From: Agelaius tricolor
Lineage: Eukaryota; Chordata; Aves; Passeriformes; Icteridae
Direction: 5' to 3'
NCBI GenBank assembly: GCA_023055355.1
Contig: JALJCS010000034.1
Location: forward strand, 6,586,001 to 6,650,000
Length of the DNA: 64,000 bases
The notes under the pieces were generated by a model. The model searched no databases. It worked only from the letters and a program-made list of their open reading frames with translations, and was not told where the DNA came from. Shown one piece after another: positions 33,787 through 48,241 of the stretch (positions are counted from its first letter, which is position 1; each line of letters begins with the position of its first letter). Position numbers and translations under genes: made by a program.

Positions 33787-34373
33787 GTAATAGAAGATGA
33801 TATAATTCTAGGGGATGAACACTTTGTCAATAGAAGTTAAGGCATGATATCAAAAAATAAAAAAGATAGTGTGAATTCTAAAAACAGGGTGCTGTCAGGT
33901 CTAGGACGTTGTCCTTTAGATATGGATAAGCCAATAATGAGTTGTCTTTCCTGAAGCTGGTTTTGAAAAGTCAAAATCTTTGTCTTTGCCTTTAGATGCA
34001 CATGAAAGAGTACCTTACTTATTTTTATTACTTTATTATATATTTGTTTTTTATTGCAGAACTATCCTTTGGTATTATTTTGCTACTGCTTTGTATAGAT
34101 AAGCAAATTACAGAAACTTTTCCAAGAGAGGTGAATGCTCATGTTAAGAGAAGCATAGTCTCTCTTAGCCTGGGGGCTGGAGATGCAAGAATTCCTTTCT
34201 GTTCTAGGTCACACACTCAGGTTCTTCTGTTGGTTTGAGAAAGGCAGGAGATCAGCCAGAAATTGCAAGGTTACCCAGATTTTCCAGTGGCAGTTTTGAG
34301 AAATGAACAATAATAATGTGGTTTAGAGACCATGGGATGATAACAGTTTGGAGGGTTTTCTAGAGGATTTTTT

Positions 34374-34402
34374 GTAGTAGTAGTAATAATAATAATAATA
34401 AT
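34374..34402 (+). repeat. (GTA)n(ATA)n trinucleotide microsatellite
   Basis: Three or four GTA/TAG repeats are followed by about seven TAA/ATA repeats without interruption, then a T-run. Confidence 0.85.
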
Positions 34403-35597
34403 TTTTTTCCTGACTGTAATCCTGAGATTTATATTAACAGTTTCATCACCTGGTCTTGTCCCTCTTCTGGACAAGGAGAGAAATATCTGCAGATAGAGCA
34501 GACCTGTAACAAAAAGTAATGCACGGCTGGTTGCTCAGCACATGAATTTTCATCTGATTGTAGCCAAGGATGAATGAGTGGGTTATTTGTGCCCTGCTAA
34601 AAGTAAATTTGCATTTATGAAGTGGCAGAAACAGACATATTCTGAAGGTGACTGTTCAGTTGTGGGGGGCACCAAGAAGGGCTTCAGCGACTGAGCTGTT
34701 CATGGATCTTGTTCAATCCTAGGGTCTAAAAAGGCTCAAAGAACCTTGTTATAGTTTTATGAAGATCACATTTTTGTCTTCTTTACCTGAACTGGTTTTC
34801 ACTATACCCTGTGTGTAATCCTCTGATTCCTCAGTTTGCTGAGCCTCAAGTATGAGTAACCCTTAGGTTAAACATACCTTATTATTATTATAGCCTGAGC
34901 TCCACTGAAGTATTTCATTTGACTACAAATGATGAAGAAAATGAAAAAAAATTCTGGAGCAGCACCCCTTGCTTTGTCAGGGCAGCACACATCTGTTGTG
35001 TACACATCTATTGCTGTTATTAAGCCACATAAAAAAGTCAGTGCAATAATTCTGTGAGTTTCAAAAAAAATTCCCAAGTTGTTCAATATGCATATAAAGG
35101 TTATGTGGTTGTATTATGTTGTTTCATGCTGCAAGAAGTTGCTGTAAGTTCAAGCACCCCTCTTAAATGAAATGCTATTAGAAAAGGCACTTGCTAGCAG
35201 CATAAAAATGTTATATTAAAAAATAAGAATGCAGATGCAAATAGACAGCCTCTCACAGAGGAAACCATGAATGTGACAGATCTCCATACTATAAAACAAA
35301 TCAAAACATAGCAAAATGCACTCCATCTCTTGAATTTTTTTTTTGTTGCATTTATGCATGCTTTCAAAGTTCAGTAAGGGAAGATGAAATTTTTTTTGGC
35401 CACTTTATATATTTGGACTTTATTTTTTTTCTTGTAGTAGTTTTGGTTTTCTGTGTTTATTTGTCACCTGAGCAACTCTTACAGGTGATGAAAAAATTTT
35501 ATAATAAACAGAAGAAAATGTTTTGAAAGGCTGAACCTTTTTTAATAAGTTCTTTTTTAATAATCTTGTTGTCATACTGGTCAAGGTATTCTTTGTC

Positions 35598-35637
35598 AAA
35601 TGGAGTTCAGTATTGACCAAGGTATGACACTCCATTT
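35598..35637. repeat. short inverted repeat
   Basis: AAATGGAGT (35598-35606) and its exact complement ACTCCATTT (35629-35637) enclose a 22-base loop. It could form a small hairpin and shows no link to a known element. Confidence 0.6.
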
Positions 35638-38600
35638 TATGTAAGAATTGCTTGGAATTTGGAATTGTTCCAAAACATCCTTTTACAATGTAAATAACTT
35701 GCTATTAGTGCTACCTGAAGGCTCTGCCTGCTTTAATGACTGCATAATGTCAGGGTAAGGAAGAAGGAATTTGTGGGGAAGAGAAGATGGCCAAAGCATT
35801 TATTGGCTTTAGGGATCACATTAAAAAATCATGCCAAATTTAATCTCTGGTTTGCCAAATAAACCAGTACCAAAATGTTTTTTCAGAATATTTTTTACTT
35901 CATAAAATACCAAAAACACACAAATGCATTTCTTGCACAAACACTTGAGTAATTGTCTGGGATGTACCTAAAATTTTACTATATAGACACTCAAAAGGAA
36001 AGGAACATTCAGAAGAGAGTAGGAATTTGTTTCTCATATATCAAGGTTATCAAAGAGGACACAAATTTATGAAAGGGTTTATTTTACTTAAATAACTAAA
36101 CTGTCTAAGTATAGAGTGATATAATTTAAGAAATTACTGTATATATTATTAGGTGGTTTAACTTCTATATTAGCTATCATAATGTCACTGAAAATTATTC
36201 TTTAAACCAAGATCTTTAAGAATATGTAACTTATTTTGGGGCGTTTCTTCTTCCATGGTATTATATGAAGCACACCCTATTCATGGCTGGGGAATGTGAA
36301 AATGAGAAGTACATGGCCAGAGGTACTACACAAATCCATGACACTTCCTTGCAGTCATCCACAATGGAGAAAATGAACAAATGCTGAAGTGGTTGCAGCA
36401 GGTTTGGGGGTAAGAGGACAAACAAAGGAATAATGCTGTTTCCAAATTTTGATATTTTCCTGTATAGTAATTAGTAACACCATTCTTAGGTAATCACAAC
36501 CTATCAAAATCAAGTACACAATTTATTACTTTATCTTCAGCCCAAAGAAGAAAGGACAAATTTCTAATCTTAAATCTGTTTCACTGCTCTCTTCACCTGT
36601 TCAGATTCTGTTAAATAGTCTGGAAATCTTGCATAAAAAAAGCCAAGTTGCTTTTTCACCACCATAATTCAAGAACAGTATATTCTGACTCAGTTGCTGT
36701 GAAAGCATATCTCTGAGAAATGCAGAATTAAAAATGTGTTCATGTTTTCACTAGAATAAACCACACTTTGTGCTTCAGCCTTATAAGAAGAAAACCCAAG
36801 CATTTTCTTGAGGAGGTCCTGGTGCTTTTGAAACATGTGCTGATTAGTAGTGGTGTGTCACCAGCTGGAACTACTTGAACTAGAGAGCACTTTTTATTTT
36901 TCCACTCTCCTTTGGTAATTGGTAAGTATATTTTCTGCTTGTAATCAATGACTTTTATATTCTGAGTAACGTTTTTAAGTAAGAAGAAATATTATAGCAG
37001 CTAGAGAAGATATTGATTTTAAGTAGAAAGTACCCTTTTCCAAATGCCACCCTAGATGACTGGAATAAAAAGAATATCTGTGACATCACTAATATGGCCA
37101 ATATACCTGTCACTTGGTAAAATAATGAACATGAGTAAATGTGGTTCATAATTTATCTTCTGTATGAACCATGGCACACAGACAAGGGTAGGATCAAAGG
37201 AGGCATCACATACAAAGACCAATCTCCTGAGCTAGTGAGTGGAAAAATCCCAACTGGATATTGCATAACAGAACAGCAGGAGTTCTGTTTTGTTTTAGGA
37301 AGAAATACAAATACAATTTTTACCATCCTGAAGGCTAGCAGGTAGTTAAGAGCCCATGGATAAATATATGCGTGGCTGTACAGTTCTAGTACATCACAGC
37401 TCATGTTACCTCAGGCTATCCACCATGGCTCTTCTGAGCACCATAATCTGTATTTCAAGTGATCCTCGTCAGGAATACATTCTTTTAGCTACTAATGGAA
37501 ATACAAGATGGAGAGTAATGGGAGAAAATTTCTTGGAGCTACTGTGTCCAGCTAAGAGCCTGCTCAGGTTTTAGAGGTCAAGGGAAGAGCCAACTCTGTT
37601 CTAATTACTTTTTATTTGTCATAAGTGCTATCTGTCTGTACTATATTTTTGTTATCATCCAGAAGAGCTAAATGTAATTTTTTTTCTGTTTATAAACTTT
37701 GCTTTGTGAGACCTCTGGCAAAAGGCAGATGAATGAAAGATTTCCATATTTTTTTCCCCTGATATATGGCAAGTTTGGAAATATCTTTGCATTCTTGAGG
37801 AAAAGCTTTCTTACTTTCTAAACTGGTGGACCAGCAATTTCTAAACTAGCAATGTGAACTTGTCCAGTGACAGCCTTATTGTTCATACAAATTCCAACAA
37901 TCTCAGAGCAAGTGGCTTGAAAATTATGAGAGATTTCACTCCTGGAAAATAATGAAGCTCTACACCTAGATTTTAAGCAGAGGCTTTAAGTAGGCCTTGA
38001 AATCTGCTTACCAACAAAAACCCCAAAGTGATAGCTTAGCACCCTACCATGTCCAGAGCCTGGGTGCTGCATTTTGAAGCACTTGAAACACAAAAAAAAT
38101 GTCTTCCCATTTTAATCCCAAGTGTTGTACACCCCATAGGTGAATCTAGAAAGTATGAATGTAGGAACATCCTAGGAAGAGCTGGGGTGAATGCATGACA
38201 CCCCCAGTTCTCTCTAAAAGATGTTTCTGTAAGATTTTTTCATTGTCATAAAAGATTTTCTTGGTAGCTCCAACCCTCTATTTAAAAATTGCTTCTGCCT
38301 AAATTTTCTAGGAGGGAGATCCATGAGAACTGGCCTGGTTTCCTTCTCTGCAGGTGGCCCTGTGCTCCTGCTGAATATTTCATGAATAATAAACAGGAAA
38401 AGAAATACACTAGGTATATACAGTGAAAGAACTACTAAATCAGCCTCTGTCTATTCAGGGGTACTTCTCTGAAAAAAATATAAAATATAAACTGCGGCTT
38501 ACTGCCAGGCATTATTATAAATTTTAACCTGTGATGTGTAACCGAATTTCACAAGAAGAAATCTGTCACTGTGTCAGTGATCTCCTGAGTGAGCAGCAAA

Positions 38601-41600
38601 GGTGGAATTTCCAGTTAGCATTGTCTGCCCAGCTGGAACCAGATGACTGACAAGGGAAGATGGAGCATGCATGACCAATAATGTTGTTTTGTGATCTGTA
38701 AACATTAGTAAATCTCCTGTAACTACTGAGCAACTCCTCTGTTTGCTGTTCTGAGCAGCTTATGTGTGCCTGCTCCTGTGCTTGGCAAAGAGCTTTTCCT
38801 CTTAATCCCATGAACATTTCTGGTTTACTTTTATTTCTGTCCTTAATCTGGTTTCTGGGAAGCCATGACCTGCTGCAGATGAGGTGGGTATCTCATTAGT
38901 AACTCTTTTTCCTGTGAGTGGCTCTGTGCTCTAGGTAAACTACACAGGTACTGCTTACCATGGAATGTGTTTAACCTTGTTTTGAAGACTTTGTTGATCT
39001 AGAATTCACACAGTATATCAACAGAGGAAGACAGGCCCCCAAATATTTAGGAGACTGAAAATATTAAGATGTAAGGAAGTGAAATCTCCCGCCTTTCTTT
39101 TTGGGCTCTCAGTATTTGCAATGAAGGAACTCAACAGAGTAAATCTGGCTCATGACATTTCTTTGCACTTTGTTTGAAGCAGAAGGCTGGTGAGCATTTG
39201 AATATGTGACCATCTTGGATATGTAAGTTTTAGAGCAAAGCATTAATCATGTTTTATAACCTCAGTGGAAAGAAGCTTCAGTAGGCTGTGTTGAAAAACC
39301 CTCTTTTGATATTTGAAAATGGAACAGCCAAAGAAAGATTAAAAAAAAAAAAGCTACAGGCTTCATCTTGCAAGCTTTCATAAAAAGGTGAGATGAAAGA
39401 AAGCAGATGGATTTATCTTTTTGCTTAGCAGCAAAACTACGAATCATATTCATATAAACAGATCTCTCAGCCAAATATAGCTTGACAGTAATTCTATAAG
39501 ATTTATCAAGTCAAGCAAAGTGATTAGGTCTGATGTCAAATAATATGAAAATAGGATATCTCATGTGATTTCAGTATTTCAGACTTGAGTCCATTAAATA
39601 CAACTTTCTGATGAAAATGCTATCCTGTGTTGCAAAAATTTTCATCTTCATATATTCTTCATACTGCTGCAAAACTTATACCATTCAAATTCTCATTTTC
39701 AGTAACCTTAAATATTACTGAAATAATTTCTAGAGCACAGATAATATTGTGACTTTGAATTGTTATTTAATGGTCAAGGTGAATTTTAAGCCTCTGAGAC
39801 AGTTTTCTTGGACATGAGTCCAAAAATGTCTGTTTTACACATAAAGGCTATGTATAAAATACACTGGAAATGCAGAAGCTTCAGACAAGGTGCATGGTGT
39901 AAGATATTTTATAAGATGCATCACAGTCTTGCTTTTGTCCTTTTGTAACACCCAAAAGTAGGTCTGCAATGCCATTAAAAAAAAAAGAAAAAAAATGAGG
40001 CATTTCCTGTTCAAGGCTCTCAGATATAATTCATTCTAATGAAATCTCTCTTAGCCTCTAAAATGGCAAATTTCTATTTATTGAGTTCTACAAACTGTGT
40101 GCTTAAATGGAGCTAGGTTCCCATGCTTTGTGTCATACAAGCTTCTAACCCTTGTTGCCTAAAATCCTTTGGTAGGTTTGACTTCTTTTACAGATTTCAC
40201 TACACATAGAATTCAGGACTTACCTTTTCCTTAAGTCCTTTTTTTATGAGTGATTTAAAGACAGCTTGAATGAAAAGACAATAATAAACCTCTCAAAATC
40301 ACATAGGTACCTAAATCCTGTTGATTTTACTGCAAGCTGGGTAGGTAAATGACTTCTGGATTTGGTTGCTTTTAGATTTTTGATGTTAGATGCCAGCACA
40401 TATTAAATAAGGGATGTGTGGAAGAGTTTTATTGCTTTCTTTACTCGTGTTATCTCTCATTACTATTGTAGCATCTCTTGTACTATTTAAAGCGCAGTGT
40501 ACTTTTTGGAAACATTTACATGGTTTGTGTAATGTTTGATTCAGGTGTTATATGCCTCTGAAATGATTAATTGATAGCACCAGAAGAGGAGGTCGCTGCT
40601 GAGGAGCCTGGAAGATCAGTGCACCCAGAGTGCAGTGCTAGGGAAGGTGTGCTGCAAAATCTCATTTACAAAAACATGGCAAGTGGGGACAGCTTGTGCA
40701 CAAGAGGAGTACTGGGCATGCCAGGGAAAAAACTGGTACTAAAATCTATAGAAATCTACCTCAACTGTTGTATTTGAAGTGCCCAGAGCTCTCACAAACT
40801 TTTTGACAGGTGGGGTTTTGCTGATATCAAAATACCAAGTCATGTGTGTTCAGCTTGAAGCTGCTGACTGTGATTGAGCAGGAAAGAAAAGGATACCAAA
40901 TCCAGCAGGCTCTTTCTAATAACACTGATCTCAGGCAATCTCTTTCCTAGTTATGCTGACTGAACAATACAAATCAAGAATTTTTATAATGAGTATGAAA
41001 TCAGTGGGAGCATGAATAGAATTAGTGATGCTGGAAACATCTTCAGGGAGAGAATGATTAATTGCAGTCCTTCTCAGTGACCTCTTTCCCCATGGAAAAA
41101 CTGTGTTATTGAGATTAGATTATCATGGCCTAGGAATGGTTTTCCCCTGTTTAGTGTTCCCACTGAAACCCTCCAAACCAAACTGGCCAGAGCCAAGATA
41201 CAGATAGAAGCAAATTCCTCTCAGTAGGTTTCTCAGGCTCTCAGGGGGGTGGTGTTTTTGAAAGCAGGAATGTCAAGTTATGTTCCTAATCCTTAACTAG
41301 AGTTCTGAATGAACCATGTAGATATGCTTCAATTTAAATCTTACAAAATTTCCCAAAAAAGTTTCTTTCCAATGAAATCTGGTGGAAATGGGTCACCTTT
41401 GTTTTTCTGGGGCATATTATAGAATATTTACAATTAGATATTGTCTGAGAATTGGATGCTTGGCTGATACAGAGAAAAATAAGTGTGTGGGGGGGGAACT
41501 CCCTGAGAATTTGAACTTCATAGATAACAAATGTTTTAATAATGTTATGATGCAGTTATTAAAATTCTCACAGCGATGCCTTTGCCCAAATTAAGGTGCA

Positions 41601-44600
41601 AGTGAGACAAAATGGCAAAGCCAGTAGTGCAGATTTTTATTTAACAGAAAATTGTGCGGTAAAGAGAGGTAGAAGCAGGGAATAAGAGTACAAAGGGATT
41701 TGGTCACCACCTGTTGGATCCCACCACTTGATGCAATTTTGAGGTCTGATAGTCTGTGTTCAACCCACCAGAGGTGACATTTTAGAAAGACTAGAATTAA
41801 TTCATGATGTTAATTGTTAGTGATGCCTTGAGTGAAGACAGAGCTTTTCAACCAAGACTGGGAATATCTGAACACAAATTTACCAAGCTACTCAGTGACA
41901 AAATCTTCTTGCTTTGTGGTATGTGCATAAAAGAACTTGAAAAATTAATGCTGCTTTTTTTCTTAAGTACCCTCAATAGTACTTAGAAACGTAGGAGATT
42001 TGTCACTTTCAGAAGGCTTGAAACGTAAATGAGTGACAAATGATCTTAGTAGAGTTTATAAAGGAATAATTGATGGTGCAATATGCTGAAATGAATATGT
42101 GTGTCAGGCTGCAAATGCATTCATGGAACTATCTTTTATCTTCAGGAATGTCTTTCATGGTGTTCTGAATATGGATGATGAGTACTTGGATCAATTCATT
42201 TTGTTAAAATTTAAACTGTGCTTTTGTTTTCTTTTTTTCTATTTTTTAAAAAAAAAGTGATATAATCACTAAATTAATTTCTCTTTTAAGAGATTTCTTA
42301 CGAATCTCATTTTTACACATGCCATAATAATTTTCTGGAGATCAAAGACTGTGATCATTAGCTAAAAACCTCCAAGGCTTTGTGAATTCCAGATCATGCA
42401 CACAGCAAATGAGGAAGTGTTGGTATTTGTTGGTGAATTCTTGGCATTACATTGGACTGGACTTGCTATTGTTCTGGACTTACATTGCTGTACATGACTC
42501 CTGAATTGTAAATTACCAATTTGATTTACTAATACCTAACAGCAGATGTCAAAGATAAACACCTGTGCTGATAGAAAATTTTACTTTGCATATTAATCTC
42601 TTAGAAGGCCACGTAGCAAAGCTGTTAATAATTTATTTTCTGCCTGCAATACAGAAAGCAGATTTTGAGTATCTGTTTTGCAGCATGGTGCCTTTGCAAC
42701 GCCAGCAAGTGGTTACCTAGCTTTGCTTTTTTTCTTTTCTTTTTTTTTATTTTATGCTCATGCTATTCTTTCCAGTTGTCACAGAAGAATGTGTTTCTCT
42801 TTTTACATCCCCTGCAGTAATCTGTTAATAACAAAACCAAAAGGTAGGCCTGCCATTGGTTTACTGTTTTGTGTGAAAGTAGCTGTTGACAGGATGCACA
42901 TCTGCTGCCTACAATGACATTGTTTTGGCAGTCTGACAGCTCTTTAATTCTTGTCTCCTTAAGCAGTACTGAGGTCCTCTGTGCACTACAGAAACATTTC
43001 ATATCAGCCAAGTTTTGAATGCTTACAATATGGTTGTTTAACATGCCCATGGTGTCGTTTGTCAACTATTTATTTAATGTTGGGATTTTAGTTTTGATTT
43101 AATTTTTGTACTGCATAAGAGCATTTTCAGAAATCCTATGAGCAAAATCATCATTGAGAGCTTGGTTAACAGACATGTCTTGCTATATCATCAAAAATAT
43201 GATCTTTCAAGCATTTCTGGTGATAGAAACCAATTAATCCAACAGAGAAAATCTGCTGGTCTAGAAATGTGTTGGTCTGTCAAGGTGGTTTTTGCTGTCC
43301 AGCTTTACTCAGAATAAATACATCTATAAATATCTATAAATATATCTATCAATGCCCTTTCTATGAATATATAAATTCATCTTCTATTTACATTTCCTAA
43401 CAGAGGTTGGAAAGAAGCTAAAAATAAATAGCTGGTTTTCTTCCATTTACTTGCTTCCCTTTATAGTTCTGCTCTTTAATTTGTATCTGTTCATGAAGTT
43501 TCATAGCTCCCCAATGTTCACTTGAGAGAGATCAATATATTGATCTATGGTATTTTGTGAAGCTACCTTTTCTGCTAGGCTTTATTTTTGCTCTTTAAAA
43601 ACTCTATGTTTGGCTCTCACCTTGACTTTAGGTGTGCTGAGAGGACATGGATTCAGAAGGGTGGAATGGAAGATATCTGTTAATTTCTGAGTGGATACCA
43701 TGTACTTCAGTTGTCGTCTTGTTCTTGCCTAGGTGCTTTTGTGTATTAGAAGGACAAAAATTTTGACAAAATGTATGTGAAGAGGAAAATTCATCAACTC
43801 TAGTTAATGGGTCTGTTTCTCTAAGGTCACTTTTTGGTTTTCTTTGATTTATTATAACACATGCAGAAGAAAGGGCAGAGGAAACATGTAATCTAATCTA
43901 ATGTGGCAAGACCCTTTTGGAAGAGAGTGAAACTGATTTATTTAGCATAAAGAAAGCCTAGCTGTGTAGAGAGGATCACGTCTAGTTTTGCTGCTACTTT
44001 GGCATCTCTGTTGAAGTACAAGGCAGCTTAAAAAATAAAAAACCTGATTTTTGTCTCAGTGGAAATCAGTATGTTGAAAGTAGATGACAATGTAATCTGC
44101 AGACTGACGGATATTTTGACTCAGTGGAGATCTTTAGAGCGGGGAAGTACAAGAACTTAAGAAGCCAGCACGTCTCCCTCCCCACATGGCATTATGGAAG
44201 AAAGGAGGATAATTTTGAAGTGGCCTACAGTGGTAATTGCATGATATATCTCAACAGATTGAGATGTCATGTTGCAGCTCTGCTGAGTTTAAACTGTCGG
44301 TATTGCAAGTGCAAGTTTTTTTGTTTTTTCTTGGAGTATGAAGAGTGTAAATGAGATGGCTAGGTGTCTAAATCACAGAAATGACTGTTTTGTATGCCAC
44401 TGTTGCAGATAAAAGTCAGTACCAGCAAATAAAATAAATGACCTAAAATACAATTTGAAATCACATAACAATCTTTTTTTATCTCTACTGATGACAGTTT
44501 ATTGAGAGTGCTAAAATAATAGAGTGCACCTACTTACTGAAGCATGTTTTCACAGCAATGCAATAGGGAGTGCCTTGCCTTTTTCCCTTTACTGCTGCCA

Positions 44601-45264
44601 GAGTTTAAAGCATTACTTGCATCCTTTACTTTGGGAAATTTAGCCCATGGAGCCGTAAGCATTTGAGGGATACCTGCAAACTCTAACCAGAGAAATGACA
44701 GCTGACAAAGGAAAGTGTCCAGCTGCAAGAATTTATCTTTTTTCTTTTATTTAAAAAAGGTCTTCCTGTGTTGCTGCTCAAAGAATTAGTTATATTCCCC
44801 TTAAATAGGATTTCTTTGATGAGATATTTCATTGTCAGGTGTGCACTAGCCAGAGAAATTAAGCTGTATTCACACTTCTGACCTTTTATCTGCTGTTTAG
44901 AAGTGCAAGTTAAATGAAAAAGTTTACGCTTCTTGCAAAGTTTTTAAAAGTTGGAGAAGTACCAAAGTGCAAATATTTTCTTTTCGATGCTTGGCATATC
45001 CATCTCTGCTAATTGATACAGTGAAGCAAATGCTTTCTAGTATCCTTTAGCGATTCAGCCCAAAGTGTTTGCTCTTTATCACTATTTTGATCCCTCCTTT
45101 CTCACATACTCTTCTTTTTAATAGTATGTTAAGACCTCACAGCCAAGAGAACTATTTGGGAGTTGTTTGACAGAATGCTCTCTATCACATTGCAAATTTA
45201 TGAAGCTTAGCTATGAAAATGCATTCTGTTAAACACAAATTTTTGACATTTGTGGTTGGAAGGA

Positions 45265-45290
45265 AAGGTCTGTTCTAGAAAACAGACCTT
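45265..45290. repeat. perfect 10-base inverted repeat followed by T-run
   Basis: AAGGTCTGTT and AACAGACCTT are exact complements around a 6-base loop (CTAGAA). CA and T8 follow directly on the + strand. It looks like a hairpin plus T-tract. In a vertebrate genome that has no terminator meaning for Pol II, although a T-run can end Pol III transcripts. No A/B boxes are seen upstream. Confidence 0.7.
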
Positions 45291-46748
45291 CATTTTTTTT
45301 GTCTTACGTCTGCATATGGCAGCATGCCTTCTCTCAAGGAGAAGGCTCCTCATGAGGCCATGGTTTTAAATTCACATTACTTTGGTTGTTTAGCAATAGC
45401 TCTGAGTAGCTGTACCTTGAATTTGTGAGGCTGGTGTCTCTCTGTTTATTGTCTGGCACGAACATGTTTTGGTGAAGAGTATAGTTTGACTGAAACTTTC
45501 ATTAAAGACTATTTCAATTTTTGCCGAGTTGGTTGCTTGGCAAAATGTCAGCATGAAATAAGAAGTTTAGGCATATAAAACAGCCCATTTTAAGCCAGTG
45601 GTGTACAGTGGGTCACATTTAGTAATGGCTTAGCTCTAATTGATTCCCTGGAAGTGCATTTAGGTTTAAGCTGGCTCATTATTTTAAGCTAAACCTGTGT
45701 TATTTGCATAGAGAGCATGGTTAGGGTTTGGGGGCATGTAACTGCTGTATCACAGTTAATGAATGCTGTAGATTCAGGTTCACTTGCCAAGATTTTTTAG
45801 TTTTTTTTCCTTTTTATAGTTCTTCCCTTAGGGAATATTTGCTAACTGTGTTGGAGCTTTAAAGCCCAACTCTTTTATTTGAAAATGCTGGGTATCCCAA
45901 TAGTGTTCAGATTGTGTTTTATCAATATTTCTTTAGTTTCAGGGGATGGCTTTGGTACAGTCCCTAAAATTGAACTAGGATCTGTGTGGGAAAACACATA
46001 GAGGGACATGTTTGGGATTCAATAGCACAAGGCCTATGTTTTATGATTCTTCTCAAGTCACAAGGTGATTAAGAGCATGGTTATTCTGTGACTCTTATCA
46101 GCATTATGTAAAGATATTTAATTTAAAATAATTAGTATCATTATATAAAAAGAGAAGGATTAAGTGTTTGTATAGCTACTGTGTTATGGTTTTGGTGCTC
46201 ATTCCCATTATTAATATGTAATTATCAGTTGTTTAATTTTAAATGACAATATAAGTGTCTTTGCAGCTTTAAATGAGATGTTCTTTGAAAAGTTGTAAAG
46301 TATTGCTGATACTTTCATCAGGGCCACCAAAATCATGTTAGAGATAAATCACACTGAAGGGATTTTTTGGTGGGCTTTAATAGTTTTTAAACTGGTCAGA
46401 TTTTCATCAATAAATGAGTTTAGGTAACATAAAAGTTCTGTACACAGCTGTGGTGATGGGTGAGGAAATACAACTGCCTGTCACCCTGCAAGTATTCTGC
46501 TGCCTTGAGCTGGGACATTTCATGTGCTCATGTGCTGCTCTCTCTATTGAAATAAGTTCTTTTCTCTGCCTAATGGTCCTTGCCTTAAGTGAGCAGAACC
46601 AAAAAATAAAGAAACAATAATGATTTAAAGATGTTTAATAGCACTACAAAGGTCTGAGAAGCCATTGCAAGGGTGCATGCTAACCAAGCATTTATCAGAA
46701 AGAGAGGAGTGCCTATACACACTGCACAGAATTCTGGGCAATAATTGA

Positions 46749-46807
46749 AGTACAACTTTCATAGACTCCTAATTAATTAAGTACAAGTTTAATAGACTCC
46801 ATATTAA
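46749..46807 (+). repeat. imperfect tandem duplication, 31-base period
   Basis: The unit AGTACAACTTTCATAGACTC... at 46749-46776 recurs as AGTACAAGTTTAATAGACTC... at 46780-46807 with a few substitutions. Both are followed by ATTAA. Confidence 0.8.
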
Positions 46808-47887
46808 CTTGCTTGTGTGCAGTATTTATGGCTATTTGTCACTTCTGTATTTTATGTGGCTTGATAGTATTGAAGCCACATTTTGTAAGAGATGATAGGT
46901 GACATTTTATTTCTGGTAATTTCTCTTAATACTTGAATAAACTGAAAATGCAATGGGTTAGCACCAACCATTTCACTGATGTCTTTTGATTTAAGAGAGA
47001 AAATTTACCAAACATGCAGTTATGATAGTTGACAAAAAACTGAATAAAAGAGTGAGACAAGCCCTTTCCTCTGGAAATAATGGAAAAATGCCAGTGGAAT
47101 TCCTGGGGCAGGATGTTACCTTGGGTATACAGGTTGTCTTTCAAAATTATGTTTTTTACAGATCTAAACTAGAAGCACAAAGCTGAAATTTTTTATTTTC
47201 TCTGTGCAAGCTATGAATTTATGCAACAGCTCATTTGTGAAAGAGTTTTGAATTAGAAGATCAATTTAAAATAATTTTAATTGTAAAATAATGTAGTGTT
47301 CTATAGACCTGAGCATGCTAGGGGGTATCTATTCTCTGTTCTGAGCTGACATTCATGTGGCAAGGAGTGTTTGGTGTCAGAGATTATTACCTTGTTTCCA
47401 TATTTCAGCCAGATTTTACTTATGGCTTCTGAACACATTGGCAGTTGGGGTAGCTACCTTTGCTTCCCTTTAAAAGGTATGCAAGAAATGAACTAAAAAT
47501 TATCTCCAGATAAGCTATATCTAACCAGAAAATTCCTTCTTTGTTCTCTTGTGTTCTTCCAGCCTCCACTGCCCTTCTTTCCCTTCCCAAAACCTGATGT
47601 GTATATCAAGATATCCAAAACATTTTTCTCCATGTGTCAAGGAAAAAGAGAGTAGTTATGCAAAATAGGCTAGGAACCACCAGTAGGTTTCTCCTGCCTT
47701 TCTTTTTTCTTTGTTTCCTTATGATGCAAAAAGTTGAATATTCTTTCGAGTGACTAAAAAATGATTTCATAAATAATTCTTGAAGGTACCAGTTATTATC
47801 TTAGATAAATGGCCTGATAGAGCTGAGAAAACGGTCTTGCTTTGAGACAAGGTTTATAACTAGGTGAAACTGGGAAGATCTTTGTCC

Positions 47888-47918
47888 TTTTTCTTTTTCT
47901 TTTTTTTTTTTTTTTTCC
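47888..47918 (-). repeat. T-rich homopolymer tract
   Basis: It includes a 17-base run of T (47900-47916) preceded by CTTTTT units. It is simple sequence, with no retroposed body on the - strand that I can recognise. Confidence 0.8.
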
Positions 47919-48241
47919 TCCTGAAACAGCTTCTGGGCTTTTAATGCCATGTTTGGGGGACTGGCATATACTCTAGCCCTGTTATGGTGTGTAAAGATTT
48001 TTCTCTTCCCCAAATTGTGAGAATTATTTTTGTAGGCATTTCTCATGCATGAGGAGCTTCCTTGTGAATGACTTTTGAATTAAATTACGTCCCTTTTCTG
48101 TGCTGTTTTAAAATTTCACTGTAACTGCACTTCTTATCATGTATTATGATAATGATGCTTTACACTCTTTTCATGCAACTGCTTCAGATAAGCTCCTTAT
48201 AACTAAGAATCAAGGTCTTAGTGTTTATTTTTCTTTTGCAG

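Larger units (their letters stand above)
33862..45264. other. long non-coding stretch
   Basis: About 11 kb with no gene, LTR or LINE recognised. Open frames are short (mostly 60-100 codons), overlap in several frames and carry no motifs. A 41-base - strand segment at 40224-40264 has good splice-like edges but is too short to support. The region is AT-rich with homopolymer A and T runs. Confidence 0.5.
45291..48241. other. non-coding stretch
   Basis: No gene supported. It contains a 31-base-period tandem at 46749-46807 and a poly-T run at 47900-47916. Confidence 0.5.

Noticed and set aside
40224..40264. - strand 41-base segment with good splice-like edges
   Set aside because: It is too short for any coding evidence, and no partner exon in phase was found nearby.
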